Assembly (NCBI RefSeq): GCF_050942215.1
Contig: NZ_CP192056.1
Span: forward strand, 1,984,001 to 2,048,000
Reading direction: 5' to 3'
Origin: Sphaerimonospora sp050942215
Lineage (GTDB): Bacteria; Actinomycetota; Actinomycetes; Streptosporangiales; Streptosporangiaceae
Length of the DNA: 64,000 nt
Shown here: in pieces, positions 9,208 to 17,870 of the stretch
Position numbering within the stretch: the first letter of the stretch is position 1
Layout of the letters: each line of letters starts with the position of its first letter
Notes under the pieces: model-generated
What the model was told of the DNA's origin: nothing
The model's database searches: none
Seen by the model: only the letters and a program-made list of their open reading frames with translations
Made by a program: the position numbers and the translations under genes

Positions 9208-10794
9208 GTGATCGACCCCCTGGATCCCGATGACCCGCGCGCGCTGGGCGAGTTCACGCTGAACGGACGGCTCGGCGAGGGCGGCCAGGGGGTCGTTTTC
9301 CTGGGCTGGACACCCGGCGGGGAGCCGGTCGCCGTGAAGGTGCTCAAGTCGGGGTTCGACTCGTCCGTCAAGGAGCGGCTGGCCCGCGAGCTCGACGCGA
9401 TGCGCGGCGTGGCGCCGTTCTGCACCGCCCGGGTGCTGACCGCGGTGGTCGACGGGCCGATGCCGTACGTCGTGAGCGAGTTCATCGACGGGCCGTCGCT
9501 GCAGCGGCGGGTCGGCGCCGACGGCCCGCTGCGGGGCGGCGAGCTGGAACGGCTCGCGGTCGGTACGGCCACCGCGCTGACGGCCATCCACGCCGCCGGG
9601 ATCGTGCACCGCGACTTCAAGCCGGGCAATGTGCTCCTCGGGCCGGACGGCCCGCGCGTGGTGGACTTCGGCATCGCCCGGCACAGCGCGAGCGACACGA
9701 TCACGGCGGGCCCCGTCGGCACCCCCGCCTATCTGGCGCCCGAGCAGATCGCCGGCCGGCCGGCCACCCCCGCCGCCGACGTGTTCGCCTGGGGCGCCAC
9801 GATCATCTTCGCCGCCACCGGCCGGGCCGCCTTCGGCGCCGACAGCGTGCCCGCCGTCATGAACAGGATCCTGACCGCCGAGCCCGACGCCTCCGGGCTG
9901 CCCGAGCCGCTGCGCGGAGTGGTCGAACGCTGCCTCGCCAAGGACCCGGCACACCGGCCGGCCTCCCGCGACGTGCTGCTGGAACTCGTCGGCTCCGCCC
10001 CCGACCCGTTGCGGGCGGGCGTGGCAGCCGCGGCCACCAGGCCGGAGGGCGTACGGCGGGGCGGCAAGACGACCGCCGTCCTCACCGCGGTTCCGGCGAC
10101 CACGCCGGGCTCGGCGGAGGCCGCCGGAGCGGGCGAACGGGGCTCACGCGCCGGGATCGTCATCGGCGCCGTCGCGGCCGTTGCCGCGCTGTCGGTCACG
10201 GCCGCGCTCCTGGTGCCGCGGCTCCTGTCCGATGAGAGGCCGTCCCCCACCTCGGCCGCCGACGCGACGACGATCGTGTCACCGGCCGCCGCCTCTCCGG
10301 CGTCCCCGGCCGATCAGAGCCAGGGCGTTCCCCCATCGGGCGCCGTCCCCACGCCGGGCGCCGTCGCCACATCGGACGACAGCGTCACGGAGGACGACGG
10401 AGTTGTGCCGGACGATGCGGTGAACGACGACGACGGCGGCTCGGGGGCCACCACGGCCACGCCGACGACCACGCCCGGGGGGACCGTACCGGCGGCGCTC
10501 GCCGGCACCTGGGGCGGCCACATCGAGCCGACCGAGATCGTTGGGGGCAGCGACGAGACCGACGTCCAGATCGTGCTGGCGCCGGGCAAGGACACCGGCG
10601 GCTGGCGGGACGTGACCACCTCGTGCCGGGCCACCCTGAGGCTGACGCGCAGCTCGGACACCGCGCTCGTCTTCCGGCTCGACGAGTGCGCGGCCGGAAA
10701 GATCACCCTCGTCAGAACCGGCGACGGCCTCGCCTACCGATGGGACGGCTCAGGGGGCGACGCCACCTACCTGGGCACACTCGTCCGGGACTGA
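9208..10794 (+). CDS. Receptor-type serine/threonine protein kinase
   Basis: A 528-residue membrane kinase. The kinase domain (about 14-265) has the glycine loop GEGGQGVV, Lys44 (VAVKV), catalytic HRDFKPGN with Asp136, and DFG at 153-155. A basic linker leads to one transmembrane helix (about 315-338), then a Ser/Thr/Pro-rich extracytoplasmic stretch (340-425). A globular C-terminal domain of about 100 residues begins TVPAALAGTWGG. There are no PASTA repeats, so the ligand is not obviously peptidoglycan. Start GTG 9208 gives a compact N-terminus. Its targets are unknown. Confidence 0.93.
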   Translation: MIDPLDPDDPRALGEFTLNGRLGEGGQGVVFLGWTPGGEPVAVKVLKSGFDSSVKERLARELDAMRGVAPFCTARVLTAVVDGPMPYVVSEFIDGPSLQRRVGADGPLRGGELERLAVGTATALTAIHAAGIVHRDFKPGNVLLGPDGPRVVDFGIARHSASDTITAGPVGTPAYLAPEQIAGRPATPAADVFAWGATIIFAATGRAAFGADSVPAVMNRILTAEPDASGLPEPLRGVVERCLAKDPAHRPASRDVLLELVGSAPDPLRAGVAAAATRPEGVRRGGKTTAVLTAVPATTPGSAEAAGAGERGSRAGIVIGAVAAVAALSVTAALLVPRLLSDERPSPTSAADATTIVSPAAASPASPADQSQGVPPSGAVPTPGAVATSDDSVTEDDGVVPDDAVNDDDGGSGATTATPTTTPGGTVPAALAGTWGGHIEPTEIVGGSDETDVQIVLAPGKDTGGWRDVTTSCRATLRLTRSSDTALVFRLDECAAGKITLVRTGDGLAYRWDGSGGDATYLGTLVRD

Positions 10795-10947
10795 CCGTTC
10801 CGCAGGGGGACCGGCACGGAGTGGCCGCCGCGGTTTCGGCCCGGGAATCCTCTAGTGATCGTCGGCCGGAGTGGTAGAGAGCGGAGCGGGAGGGAGCGAG
10901 GACCGCGCGCGGAACCCGCGGCCGGCGGGTTTCGCAGCGGACAGGAG

Positions 10948-11017
10948 CTTCCTCCCGGCGCAGCGACCGGAGCCGATCAGGGACCGACACTTTCTCCCGG
11001 CGCAGCGACCGAAGCCG
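10948..11017. repeat. Two direct copies of a 28-bp unit, 42 bp apart
   Basis: Copies at 10948-10975 and 10990-11017 share 26 of 28 bases, with core CTCCCGGCGCAGCGACCG. The second copy runs into the 42-bp repeat at 11006-11047. The stretch lies downstream of the kinase and the oxidoreductase, which converge here. I see no gene in this 255-base gap. Confidence 0.75.
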
Positions 11018-11047
11018 CCGGACACCGGTGACATCACGTGACCGATG
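11006..11047. repeat. 42-bp dispersed repeat, copy 1
   Basis: It is identical at 41 of 42 bases to 17827-17868. It contains two adjacent 8-bp palindromes, CACCGGTG and TCACGTGA. It ends exactly two bases before the TAG stop of the minus-strand oxidoreductase gene; the other copy has the same spacing to the stop of a different gene. It may be a mobile intergenic repeat or a conserved 3' end element. Confidence 0.85.
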
Positions 11048-11049
11048 CT

Positions 11050-12111
11050 CTAGTCGGCCTTCTCCGCTGGGATGGCGATGACCGTGCCGGTGGCGGCCGA
11101 CAGCCTGGCGGCCTCCAGGACGGCGAGGGTCTCGACGACGCTCTCCACCGGGACGGGCGGCGGCGCGCCGTCCCGGAGGCAGGCCACGACGCCCTCGTAG
11201 AACCGCTGGTATGCCCCCGGCTCGGTGGGCACCGGACGGTCGTCGCCGTCGACGCCGAGCGTCCCCCACCGCTCGGCGGGCTCGGTCCCCCAGCCCTCGG
11301 CCGGACGCTCACCCGCGCGCAGCCGCTCCTCCTGGGGGTCGAGGCCCCACTTGACGTAGGCCGCCCTCGATCCGAGCACCCGGAACCGGGGGCCGAGCCG
11401 ACCGGCGAGCGCGCTCATCCACAGGTGCGACCGCGTGCCGGAGGTATGCGTCAGCGCGATGAAGGCGTCGTCGTCGGCCAGCACGCCGGTCCGCCGCGCG
11501 TCGGCCTCCGCGTACACATGGGAGACGGGACCGAAGAGCTGGACGGCCTGATCGACGAGGTGGCTGCCGAGGTCGTAGAGGATCCCGGCGATCTCCTCCG
11601 GGCCGCCCGATTCCCGCCAGCCGCCTTTGGGCACCGGCCGCCACCGCTCGAACCGCGACTCGAAGCGGTGCACGTCTCCGAGCTCGGGCAGCAGGCGGCG
11701 GACCGTCAGGAAGTCTCCGTCCCAGCGCCGGTTCTGGTAGACCGCGAGCATCAGGCCGCGATCGCGCGCGAGCCGCAGGAGATCCCGGGCCTCGGCCGCG
11801 GTGCCGGCCAGCGGTTTGTCCACCACGACGGGCAGACCGGCCTTGAGCGCCTCGATGGCCAGCGGCACGTGGGTGCGGTTCGGCGTGGCGATCACCACGA
11901 GGTCGCACCGGTCCCACAGCCGGTCGGCCGCCCCGACGACCTCGGCGCCGGGGTGCTCGTGCCGTACCCGCTCGGCCCTGGCGGGGTCGCGGGTGACCAC
12001 GGCCGTCAGCCGCAGCCCGGGGACGGCGGCGATCAGGGGCGCGTGGAAGAACGCGCCCCCGGTGCCGTAGCCGGCCAGGCCGACCCGGATGTCGGGCGCT
12101 CCAGCGATCAC
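11050..12111 (-). CDS. Gfo/Idh/MocA family oxidoreductase
   Basis: A 353-residue NAD(P)-dependent dehydrogenase of sugars or inositols. The Rossmann motif is GLAGYGTGG near residues 10-18, and the dinucleotide domain ends with VVDKPLAGT, the family's EKP-like block. The C-terminal substrate domain follows. I start at GTG 12111, one base after the stop of the PAC2 gene and the usual family N-terminus; the open frame extends 67 codons upstream inside that gene and is not used. Its substrate is unknown. It is probably in an operon with the PAC2 gene. Confidence 0.92.
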   Translation of the reverse strand: MIAGAPDIRVGLAGYGTGGAFFHAPLIAAVPGLRLTAVVTRDPARAERVRHEHPGAEVVGAADRLWDRCDLVVIATPNRTHVPLAIEALKAGLPVVVDKPLAGTAAEARDLLRLARDRGLMLAVYQNRRWDGDFLTVRRLLPELGDVHRFESRFERWRPVPKGGWRESGGPEEIAGILYDLGSHLVDQAVQLFGPVSHVYAEADARRTGVLADDDAFIALTHTSGTRSHLWMSALAGRLGPRFRVLGSRAAYVKWGLDPQEERLRAGERPAEGWGTEPAERWGTLGVDGDDRPVPTEPGAYQRFYEGVVACLRDGAPPPVPVESVVETLAVLEAARLSAATGTVIAIPAEKAD

Positions 12112-12112
12112 C

Positions 12113-13018
12113 TCAGCCGTCCCGTTCGTCGCGCTCGGCGAGGAACGCCTCGAACTGGGCGGCCAGCTCGTCGCCGGTCGGCATCGGCATGCTCTCCGCG
12201 AGGAGGCTGTCCCGCTCGGAGCCCGACTGGAAGGCGTCGTACTGCTGCTCCAGGCCCTGGATCGCGCCCGACAGCTCGGCCGAGGCGCTGATCTGCTCGG
12301 CGATCTCGCCATCGGTCCTCGCGGCGGCCTCCCGGAGGGTCTCCATGGGGAACACCAGGCCGGTGCTGCCGGTGATCGCCTCCAGCGCCGCCACGGCGGC
12401 CTGAGGATATTCCGCCTGGGCCAGATAGTGCGGCACGTGTACGGCGAAGCCCACCGCGTCGTGGCCCTTGGCGCCCAGCCGGAACTCGATGAGCGCCGCG
12501 ATGCTCCCGGGCACCTGCACCCTGCCGAAGGGGCTGGGCCGGCCGGTCATGAGCTCGGGGCGGCTCGCGTGCGCGGTGTGACCGAGCGGACGGGTGTGCG
12601 GCACGCCCATGGGGATGCCGTGCACGCTCACCAGCCTGCTCACGCCCAGCCGGGTGACGAGTGTCGCGACGGCGTCGGTGAACAGCTCCCACTCGCGATC
12701 CGGCTCCGGCCCGGACATCACCAGGAACGGCGTGCCGGTGGTGTCGCGCACGAGGTGGACGGCCAGTTCCGGCGTCTCGTAGTCGGTCCAGCGGTCGGTG
12801 TCGAAGATCATCACCGGTCGCCGGGACCGGTAGTCGAGCAGCCGGTCCACGTCGAACCTGGCTATGACCCGATGCTCCAACTCGGCGAGGAGGTGTCCGA
12901 TTGCCAACCGGCCCGTGGCGCCGGCGTCCACGAACCCCTCGAAGTGGTATAGCAGCACCGGATCGGTCAGCTCGGGGAGGCTCCCGTCGAGCCGGTAGAG
13001 ATCCGCGGGGTCGAACAC
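12113..13018 (-). CDS. PAC2 family protein
   Basis: A 301-residue protein of the PAC2 (proteasome assembly chaperone-like) family, common in actinobacteria that carry proteasomes. Family blocks seen are LLYHFEGFVDAG near the N-terminus, FDTDRWTDYE, VSVHGIPMGVPHTRP and HVPHYLAQAEYP. The C-terminus is acidic and ends AERDERDG. GTG 13018 is chosen because it opens directly on the conserved FDPADLYRL; longer frames lack support. The role in proteasome biology is inferred from the family, since no proteasome gene is in the window. Confidence 0.92.
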   Translation of the reverse strand: MFDPADLYRLDGSLPELTDPVLLYHFEGFVDAGATGRLAIGHLLAELEHRVIARFDVDRLLDYRSRRPVMIFDTDRWTDYETPELAVHLVRDTTGTPFLVMSGPEPDREWELFTDAVATLVTRLGVSRLVSVHGIPMGVPHTRPLGHTAHASRPELMTGRPSPFGRVQVPGSIAALIEFRLGAKGHDAVGFAVHVPHYLAQAEYPQAAVAALEAITGSTGLVFPMETLREAAARTDGEIAEQISASAELSGAIQGLEQQYDAFQSGSERDSLLAESMPMPTGDELAAQFEAFLAERDERDG

Positions 13019-13193
13019 GTCTCCAGCCTTTCTCAAGGGTCCTTTACCTGTTGAACCTAGTGCAGCACAGTACGGATTCCCGCGCGGACTCGTGGGTCCG
13101 CCCTGTGGACGACGGTCATGGGCACTCCGCCGACGCCGGGATGGTCCGATCTTCCGGACACGGATCGACACATCCGTAATTTCGGGCATAAAG

Positions 13194-13221
13194 TTGACGG
13201 GACCGAAACTTTCCGTAATGT
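13194..13221 (+). promoter_or_regulatory. Predicted terpene synthase promoter with xylan-type operator in the spacer
   Basis: A -35 TTGACG (13194-13199) and a -10 TAATGT (13216-13221) are 16 bases apart. The spacer holds CGAAACTTTCC (13204-13214), which differs from the CGAAA-N-TTTCG palindrome only at its last base. A LacI-type regulator bound here would block RNA polymerase. The promoter and site are predictions. Confidence 0.5.
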
Positions 13222-13265
13222 AGGACAGTCTGGTCTTCGTCCTGCACGCTGGTCATGCTGGGCTG

Positions 13266-14234
13266 ATGCCGACGACTTCCAACATCACGCAGGCCTTCCG
13301 TCTCCCCGAGCTCACCTGTCCCTTCCCCGGCGATGTGAACCCTCACGTCGACGAGATCGACCGGGACACGATGAGCTGGCTGGCGGCCTCCGGGATGATC
13401 GCCGACGGCGAACAGCTGGAGCGCTTCCGGTCGGCCGGATACGGATGGCTGGGCGCCCGCACCTACCCCTACGCGGCTCGGGCGCTGTGCCAGGTGGTCA
13501 CCGACTGGTGCGTGTGGCTGTTCGCCTTCGACGACGTCTACTGCGAGTCCGACCGGAGGGCCGCAGAGATCGCCCGGGCGCTCCCGCGACTCTTCGAGGT
13601 CATCGACGACCTCACCGGCACGGAGGCGGTCGACGACGTCTTCGCCCGCGCGCTGCTCGACATCAAGGCCCGGATCACCGCGTACGGCACGGCCGACCAG
13701 CTCGACCGCTGGCGCACGGCGACGAGAGACTACCTGTTCGCCCAGGTCTGGGAGGCGGCGAACCGGGAGGACGACGTCATCCCCACGTTCGCCGACTACG
13801 TCTTCATGCGCCGCAGGACCGGGGCGATGCTCACCGTCTTCGCGATGATCGACCTGACCGCGGAGGTCTGCCTCACCTGGGACGAGTGGCGCCACCCCGC
13901 GGTGCGCCTGATGACCCAGCACGCCAACGACGTGGTCGTGTGGGACAACGACCTCATCTCCTACGCCAAGGAGCGCGGTGCGGTCAACGGCCGCAACAAC
14001 CTGGTGACCGTGCTGGTCACCCACACGGGCTGCTCGGTGCAGGAGGCGATGGACCGGATCGGAGTGATGCGCGACCGGGCCATCGTCGAGATGGTGGCAC
14101 TGCAACCGGCCACCGCGTCGCTGCGCTCACCGGCCGTCTCCGCCTACGTACGCGGGTTGCAGTACTGGATCAGCGGCAGCGTCGACTACTCGCTGACCAG
14201 CTCGCGCTACACCGCCGCGCTGACCGGCGCCTGA
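13266..14234 (+). CDS. Class I terpene synthase (sesquiterpene type)
   Basis: A 322-residue cytoplasmic cyclase. The metal-binding motif FAFDDVYCE (Asp89, Asp90, Glu94) and the NSE triad NDLISYAKE (Asn228, Ser232, Glu236) are complete. The C-terminal RY pair follows in SSRYT (Arg314, Tyr315). Length and motifs fit bacterial sesquiterpene cyclases acting on farnesyl diphosphate; the product cannot be read from sequence. No P450 or prenyl transferase lies beside it. The next gene, convergent, is an NTPase-TPR protein. Confidence 0.93.
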   Translation: MPTTSNITQAFRLPELTCPFPGDVNPHVDEIDRDTMSWLAASGMIADGEQLERFRSAGYGWLGARTYPYAARALCQVVTDWCVWLFAFDDVYCESDRRAAEIARALPRLFEVIDDLTGTEAVDDVFARALLDIKARITAYGTADQLDRWRTATRDYLFAQVWEAANREDDVIPTFADYVFMRRRTGAMLTVFAMIDLTAEVCLTWDEWRHPAVRLMTQHANDVVVWDNDLISYAKERGAVNGRNNLVTVLVTHTGCSVQEAMDRIGVMRDRAIVEMVALQPATASLRSPAVSAYVRGLQYWISGSVDYSLTSSRYTAALTGA

Positions 14235-14286
14235 CCGGCGCGATCCGTTCCCCGGGCGCGGCCCGGCCTGACCCGACCGGCGACGG

Positions 14287-16395
14287 TCACTCCTGTTCGA
14301 AGTCGCCGAAGTCGTCCAGCGCGTACTCGATGAGGTCGCCGAGGCTGAGCCGCGCCCCCAGGGCGTACGCCTCGTCGTAGGCGGCGTCGCCGATCTGCTT
14401 CTTGCACTCCTTGACACACTGCTCGTGCTCGGAGGTGAAGAACGGCGAGCCGAACTGCGGGAGGCCGAACGTGCGCCAGTTGGCCTGGGCCGCGCCGAGC
14501 AGCATCGCGGTGCGCCCGGCGGCGCCCATGTCGAGGTTGAGCCCGGCCAGCGCGTCCACGCACAGCACGACGCCGAGCACGTCGTGGAAGTGGCGTTTGA
14601 TGCGCAGCGACTCCTTGCAGCTCACCAGCGACTCGTCCTGGCGTCCCGTGGCGCGCTGCACCATCGCCATGACGTACCAGGCGTAGGAGCGCAGCCACAG
14701 CTCGCCCCGCTCCTGGCACAGGTTCAGGCAGTCCAGCAGCAGCGTCTCGGCCTCGGCGAACTCGCCCTGGGTCAGCAGCACGGCGGACAGCTCCACGATC
14801 GCCGGGAGCAGGCCGGGGTTGAGCTCGCGGCCGCCCCGGTGGAACTCGATGGCGACGCCGAGCAGGGCGGTGGCCTTCTGCGTGTCACCCTGCAGCATGG
14901 CCGCTGTGCCCTGCATCTTGGTCGCCAGCAGGACAGCGACCGAGTCGCCCGCCCGCACCGCCTCGGTGCTGCACCGCTCGGCGGCCTCGAGCGCCCCGGC
15001 CATGTCGCCCTGCGCGCTGCGGATGTAGGACAGCACCCACAGGGCCTTGCACCGCCGCCTGCTCGGCTCGGGCGCCGCGTCGAGCGCGCGCTCCAGATAG
15101 TGCACGCCCTGCCGGGCGAAGCCGCAGGCGACCCAGAGGTACCAGAGGGACGACAGCAGTTCGAGGCCGACGCCCTCCTCGCCCCGGACCGACAGGCAGT
15201 ATTGGAGGGCCACCCGGATGTTGTCGTGCTCCTGCCGCATGCGGGTGAACCAGTGCACCTGCCGCGGTCCCGACCAGGAGTGCTCGCCGCGCTCGGCGAG
15301 CTGCAGGTAGTAGTCCCGATGGCGGCGGCGCCGCTCGGCCGTCTCGCCGAGCTTGTCCAGCCACTCCCCGCCGTACTGCCGGAGGGTGTCGATCAGCCGG
15401 TAACGCTGGCCGGCCGGGGTCGGGAAGCTCAGCAGCACCGACTTGTCGACCAGCTCCGTGATCACGTCGAGGATGCGCTCGGCGGGGAGCGACTCGTCGG
15501 AGCAGACGGAGCGGGCCGCCTCCAGCTCGAAGTCGCCGGCGAACACCGACAGCCGGGCCCACAGCAGCCGCTCGGCCGGTTCGCACAGCTCGTGGCTCCA
15601 CCCGATCGCGGCGCGCAGCGTCTGATGGCGCGGCAGCGCCGTACGGCTCGCGCCGGCGAGCAGGCTGAACCGGTCGGTGAGCAGGGTGAGGATCTGCTCG
15701 ACCGACAGGGTGCGCAGGCGCACGGCGGCGAGCTCGATGGCGAGCGGGATCCCGTCCAGGCGGCGGCACAGTTCGGAGACGGCGGTGATGTTGCTCTCGT
15801 CCACCGCGAAGTCGGGCACCACGGCGCCGGCCCGCGCGGCGAACAGCGCGACCGCCTCGTTCGTGTACGGATTCTCCGACGGGTCGTCACCGGGGACGGT
15901 GAGCGGCGGGACCGCGAGCGTGTACTCGCCCTGCGCGTTGAGCGAGCGGCGGCTGGTGGCGAGGATCCGCAGGTCGGGCGCGACGTCGAGGAGCCTGTGG
16001 GTGAGGGCGGCGACGGCGTCGACGAGGTGCTCACAGGCGTCCAGGACGAGCAGGATCTCCCGGTCGGACAGCCACTCGACCAGCGTGTCCTGTCCCTCCC
16101 TGGCGGACTGGTCGGCGATGCCGAGCGAGGTGGTGATCGTGTGGTAGACCATCCCGGGGTCCTGCAGCCGGGCCAGGTCGGCGTACCAGACGCCGTCGCG
16201 GAACTGCCTGCGCACCTGGTGGGCGATGCGCAGGGCCGTACGTGACTTGCCCACTCCGCCGATGCCCGTGACCGTCACCAGACGGGACTGCTGCAACCGC
16301 CGCCGCAGCGAAGCGAGAAGCCGCGTACGGCCCACGAAACTGGTGAGCTCCACGGGCAGGTTGCCCTCTTGCCGCCATCCTGCTGGCGTAGCCAT
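14287..16395 (-). CDS. STAND-type NTPase with TPR-like C-terminus
   Basis: A 702-residue cytoplasmic protein. The NB-ARC-like NTPase has Walker A GIGGVGKS (44-51), Walker B ILLVLDACEHL and the ATSR sensor block; RLDGIPLAIELAA follows, as in AfsR/LuxR-type regulators. From about residue 360 it is helical with TPR-like repeats (ERCSTEAVRAGD, AETLLLDCLNLC). No DNA-binding domain is present at either end, so it resembles the regulator family without an effector. It may act through a partner. It is convergent with the terpene synthase gene, 52 bases apart. Confidence 0.85.
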   Translation of the reverse strand: MATPAGWRQEGNLPVELTSFVGRTRLLASLRRRLQQSRLVTVTGIGGVGKSRTALRIAHQVRRQFRDGVWYADLARLQDPGMVYHTITTSLGIADQSAREGQDTLVEWLSDREILLVLDACEHLVDAVAALTHRLLDVAPDLRILATSRRSLNAQGEYTLAVPPLTVPGDDPSENPYTNEAVALFAARAGAVVPDFAVDESNITAVSELCRRLDGIPLAIELAAVRLRTLSVEQILTLLTDRFSLLAGASRTALPRHQTLRAAIGWSHELCEPAERLLWARLSVFAGDFELEAARSVCSDESLPAERILDVITELVDKSVLLSFPTPAGQRYRLIDTLRQYGGEWLDKLGETAERRRRHRDYYLQLAERGEHSWSGPRQVHWFTRMRQEHDNIRVALQYCLSVRGEEGVGLELLSSLWYLWVACGFARQGVHYLERALDAAPEPSRRRCKALWVLSYIRSAQGDMAGALEAAERCSTEAVRAGDSVAVLLATKMQGTAAMLQGDTQKATALLGVAIEFHRGGRELNPGLLPAIVELSAVLLTQGEFAEAETLLLDCLNLCQERGELWLRSYAWYVMAMVQRATGRQDESLVSCKESLRIKRHFHDVLGVVLCVDALAGLNLDMGAAGRTAMLLGAAQANWRTFGLPQFGSPFFTSEHEQCVKECKKQIGDAAYDEAYALGARLSLGDLIEYALDDFGDFEQE

Positions 16396-16550
16396 GCCGC
16401 CTCACGGGGTCGTCGGGGGTCGTCCGGGCGTGCCGTCTGCATCCGCATCGTACCTTCGGCCGTCGGCACACGCCCGGATCTGCCGGTGATGATTCTTCCC
16501 CCCGGCGGACGGAGGTGACCGATACCAGCCGATATCATGGGGACGTGACT

Positions 16551-16712
16551 GTGCAGCATCCGGATGACATGCGTCCGGTGGATCTCTTCGATGAGGGACT
16601 GCCGGTGTTGCCCGACCAGACGAGCGACGACACCGACCTCGGCTGGGGCGAGTGGCACTCCGACTCCGACGACGCCCGTTACCTGGAAGAACGCCCACCC
16701 CACTGGGGCTAG
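16551..16712 (+). CDS. Small conserved acidic actinobacterial protein
   Basis: A very acidic protein of about 53 residues that ends DARYLEERPPHWG, a C-terminal signature I recall from many short actinomycete proteins of unknown function (LxERPPHW). A GWGEW motif precedes it. GTG 16551 has GGGGA seven bases upstream; GTG 16545 and GTG 16515 are in-frame alternatives. The function is unknown. Confidence 0.65.
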   Translation: MQHPDDMRPVDLFDEGLPVLPDQTSDDTDLGWGEWHSDSDDARYLEERPPHWG

Positions 16713-16825
16713 GGGGTGTCGGGCACTCCCGGTTCGAGATCGGCCCCCGCGTGACGACGGACGAACGCCGGTCACGGCGGCCCTCATTCGGGAGCCGCCG
16801 TCTCCACCGACCGAGTAAGGGCCGG

Positions 16826-17719
16826 TCAGGCCGGCGGCGATCCGCCCGCTGACGGTGGTTCTCCCGATCCGGCTCCCAGGGCGTTCATCTCCGCGTAGGT
16901 GAGCATCCCACGGGAGAAGGCGAATGTGCCGTGCTCCGCGATCTCCTGTGCCGCGGCGAAGGCGGCGCTGAGCGCGGCACGCGCCAGGGCCGACCCGAGG
17001 CTGACGCGGCGGGCGCCCGCGGCGGCGAGCCCGGCGACGGTCACCCCGTCCGAACCGCCGGCGAGCACGTTGACCGGTTTGCCGACCGCGCCGCAGACCG
17101 TACGGACCGCCTCGAGGTCGGGCAGGCCCGGGGCGTAGAGCACGTCGGCCCCGGCCGCCTCGTACGCCTTCAGCCGGGTGATCGTGTCGTCCAGGTCGGG
17201 CCGTCCGTACAGGAAGTTCTCCGCACGTGCGGTGAGCGTGAAGCGGAACGGCAGCGCCCGCGCGGCCGCCACCGCCGCCTCCACCCGGCGCACCGCCTCG
17301 TCCAGCCCGGCGATGGGCCGGGACGGGTCTCCGGTGGCGTCTTCGATCGAGCCGCCGACGGCGCCGGCCTCGGCCGCGAGGCGGATGGTGTCGGCCACGT
17401 CCCCCGGGTCGGGCCCGAAGCCGCTCTCCAGGTCGGCCGCGACCGGCAGATGCGTGGCCGAGGCGATCGCGCGGATGTTGGCCAGCGTCTCCTCACGGGT
17501 GACCTGGTTGGCGCCGTCCACCCGGCCGAGGGCGAGGGCGAGGCCGCCGCTGGTGGTGGCCAGGGCGGGGAATCCCATCCGGGTGAACAGCCGCGCGGTG
17601 CCGGCGTCCCACGGGTTGGGAATCACGAACGCGGGCCCCTCGTGCAGCGAGGCGAACGTCTCCGCGCGGCCGCGCTGGTCGGCGGGGTCCAGGGTCATCG
17701 ATTTTCTCACCGTCGGCAT
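16826..17719 (-). CDS. Isocitrate lyase/PEP mutase family protein
   Basis: A 297-residue TIM-barrel enzyme. The start region AFVIPNPWDAGTARLF and the strand ending ADLESGFG with a following GSIEDATG block match the PEP mutase/oxaloacetate hydrolase-like group. These enzymes cleave or rearrange C-C or C-P bonds of 2-oxo acids with Mg2+. The usual VDADTGYG of true PEP mutase is ADLESGFG here, so phosphonate synthesis is unlikely and no phosphonate genes are near. GGGAGG lies eight bases before ATG 17719. Confidence 0.9.
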   Translation of the reverse strand: MPTVRKSMTLDPADQRGRAETFASLHEGPAFVIPNPWDAGTARLFTRMGFPALATTSGGLALALGRVDGANQVTREETLANIRAIASATHLPVAADLESGFGPDPGDVADTIRLAAEAGAVGGSIEDATGDPSRPIAGLDEAVRRVEAAVAAARALPFRFTLTARAENFLYGRPDLDDTITRLKAYEAAGADVLYAPGLPDLEAVRTVCGAVGKPVNVLAGGSDGVTVAGLAAAGARRVSLGSALARAALSAAFAAAQEIAEHGTFAFSRGMLTYAEMNALGAGSGEPPSAGGSPPA

Positions 17720-17826
17720 GCCGGTGCCCTCCCACGTGAACCTCTACTCGATTCCGTCACGTCCACGACGGGCCGTCTGGACGGCCGCCGGGTCGCATCG
17801 ACCCTAACCAGAGAAAGGATCGGCGA

Positions 17827-17868
17827 CGACCGGAGCCGCCGGACACCGGTGACATCACGTGACCGATG
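17827..17868. repeat. 42-bp dispersed repeat, copy 2
   Basis: The partner of 11006-11047, with a single A/G difference. It ends two bases before the TAG stop (17871-17873) of the ABC permease on the minus strand, the same spacing as copy 1. Outside the 42 bases the flanks differ apart from CTAG at the stop. Confidence 0.85.
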
Positions 17869-17870
17869 TC

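Noticed and set aside
16826..17719. True PEP mutase for phosphonate synthesis
   Set aside because: The motif is ADLESGFG, not the mutase form, and no phosphonopyruvate decarboxylase is adjacent.
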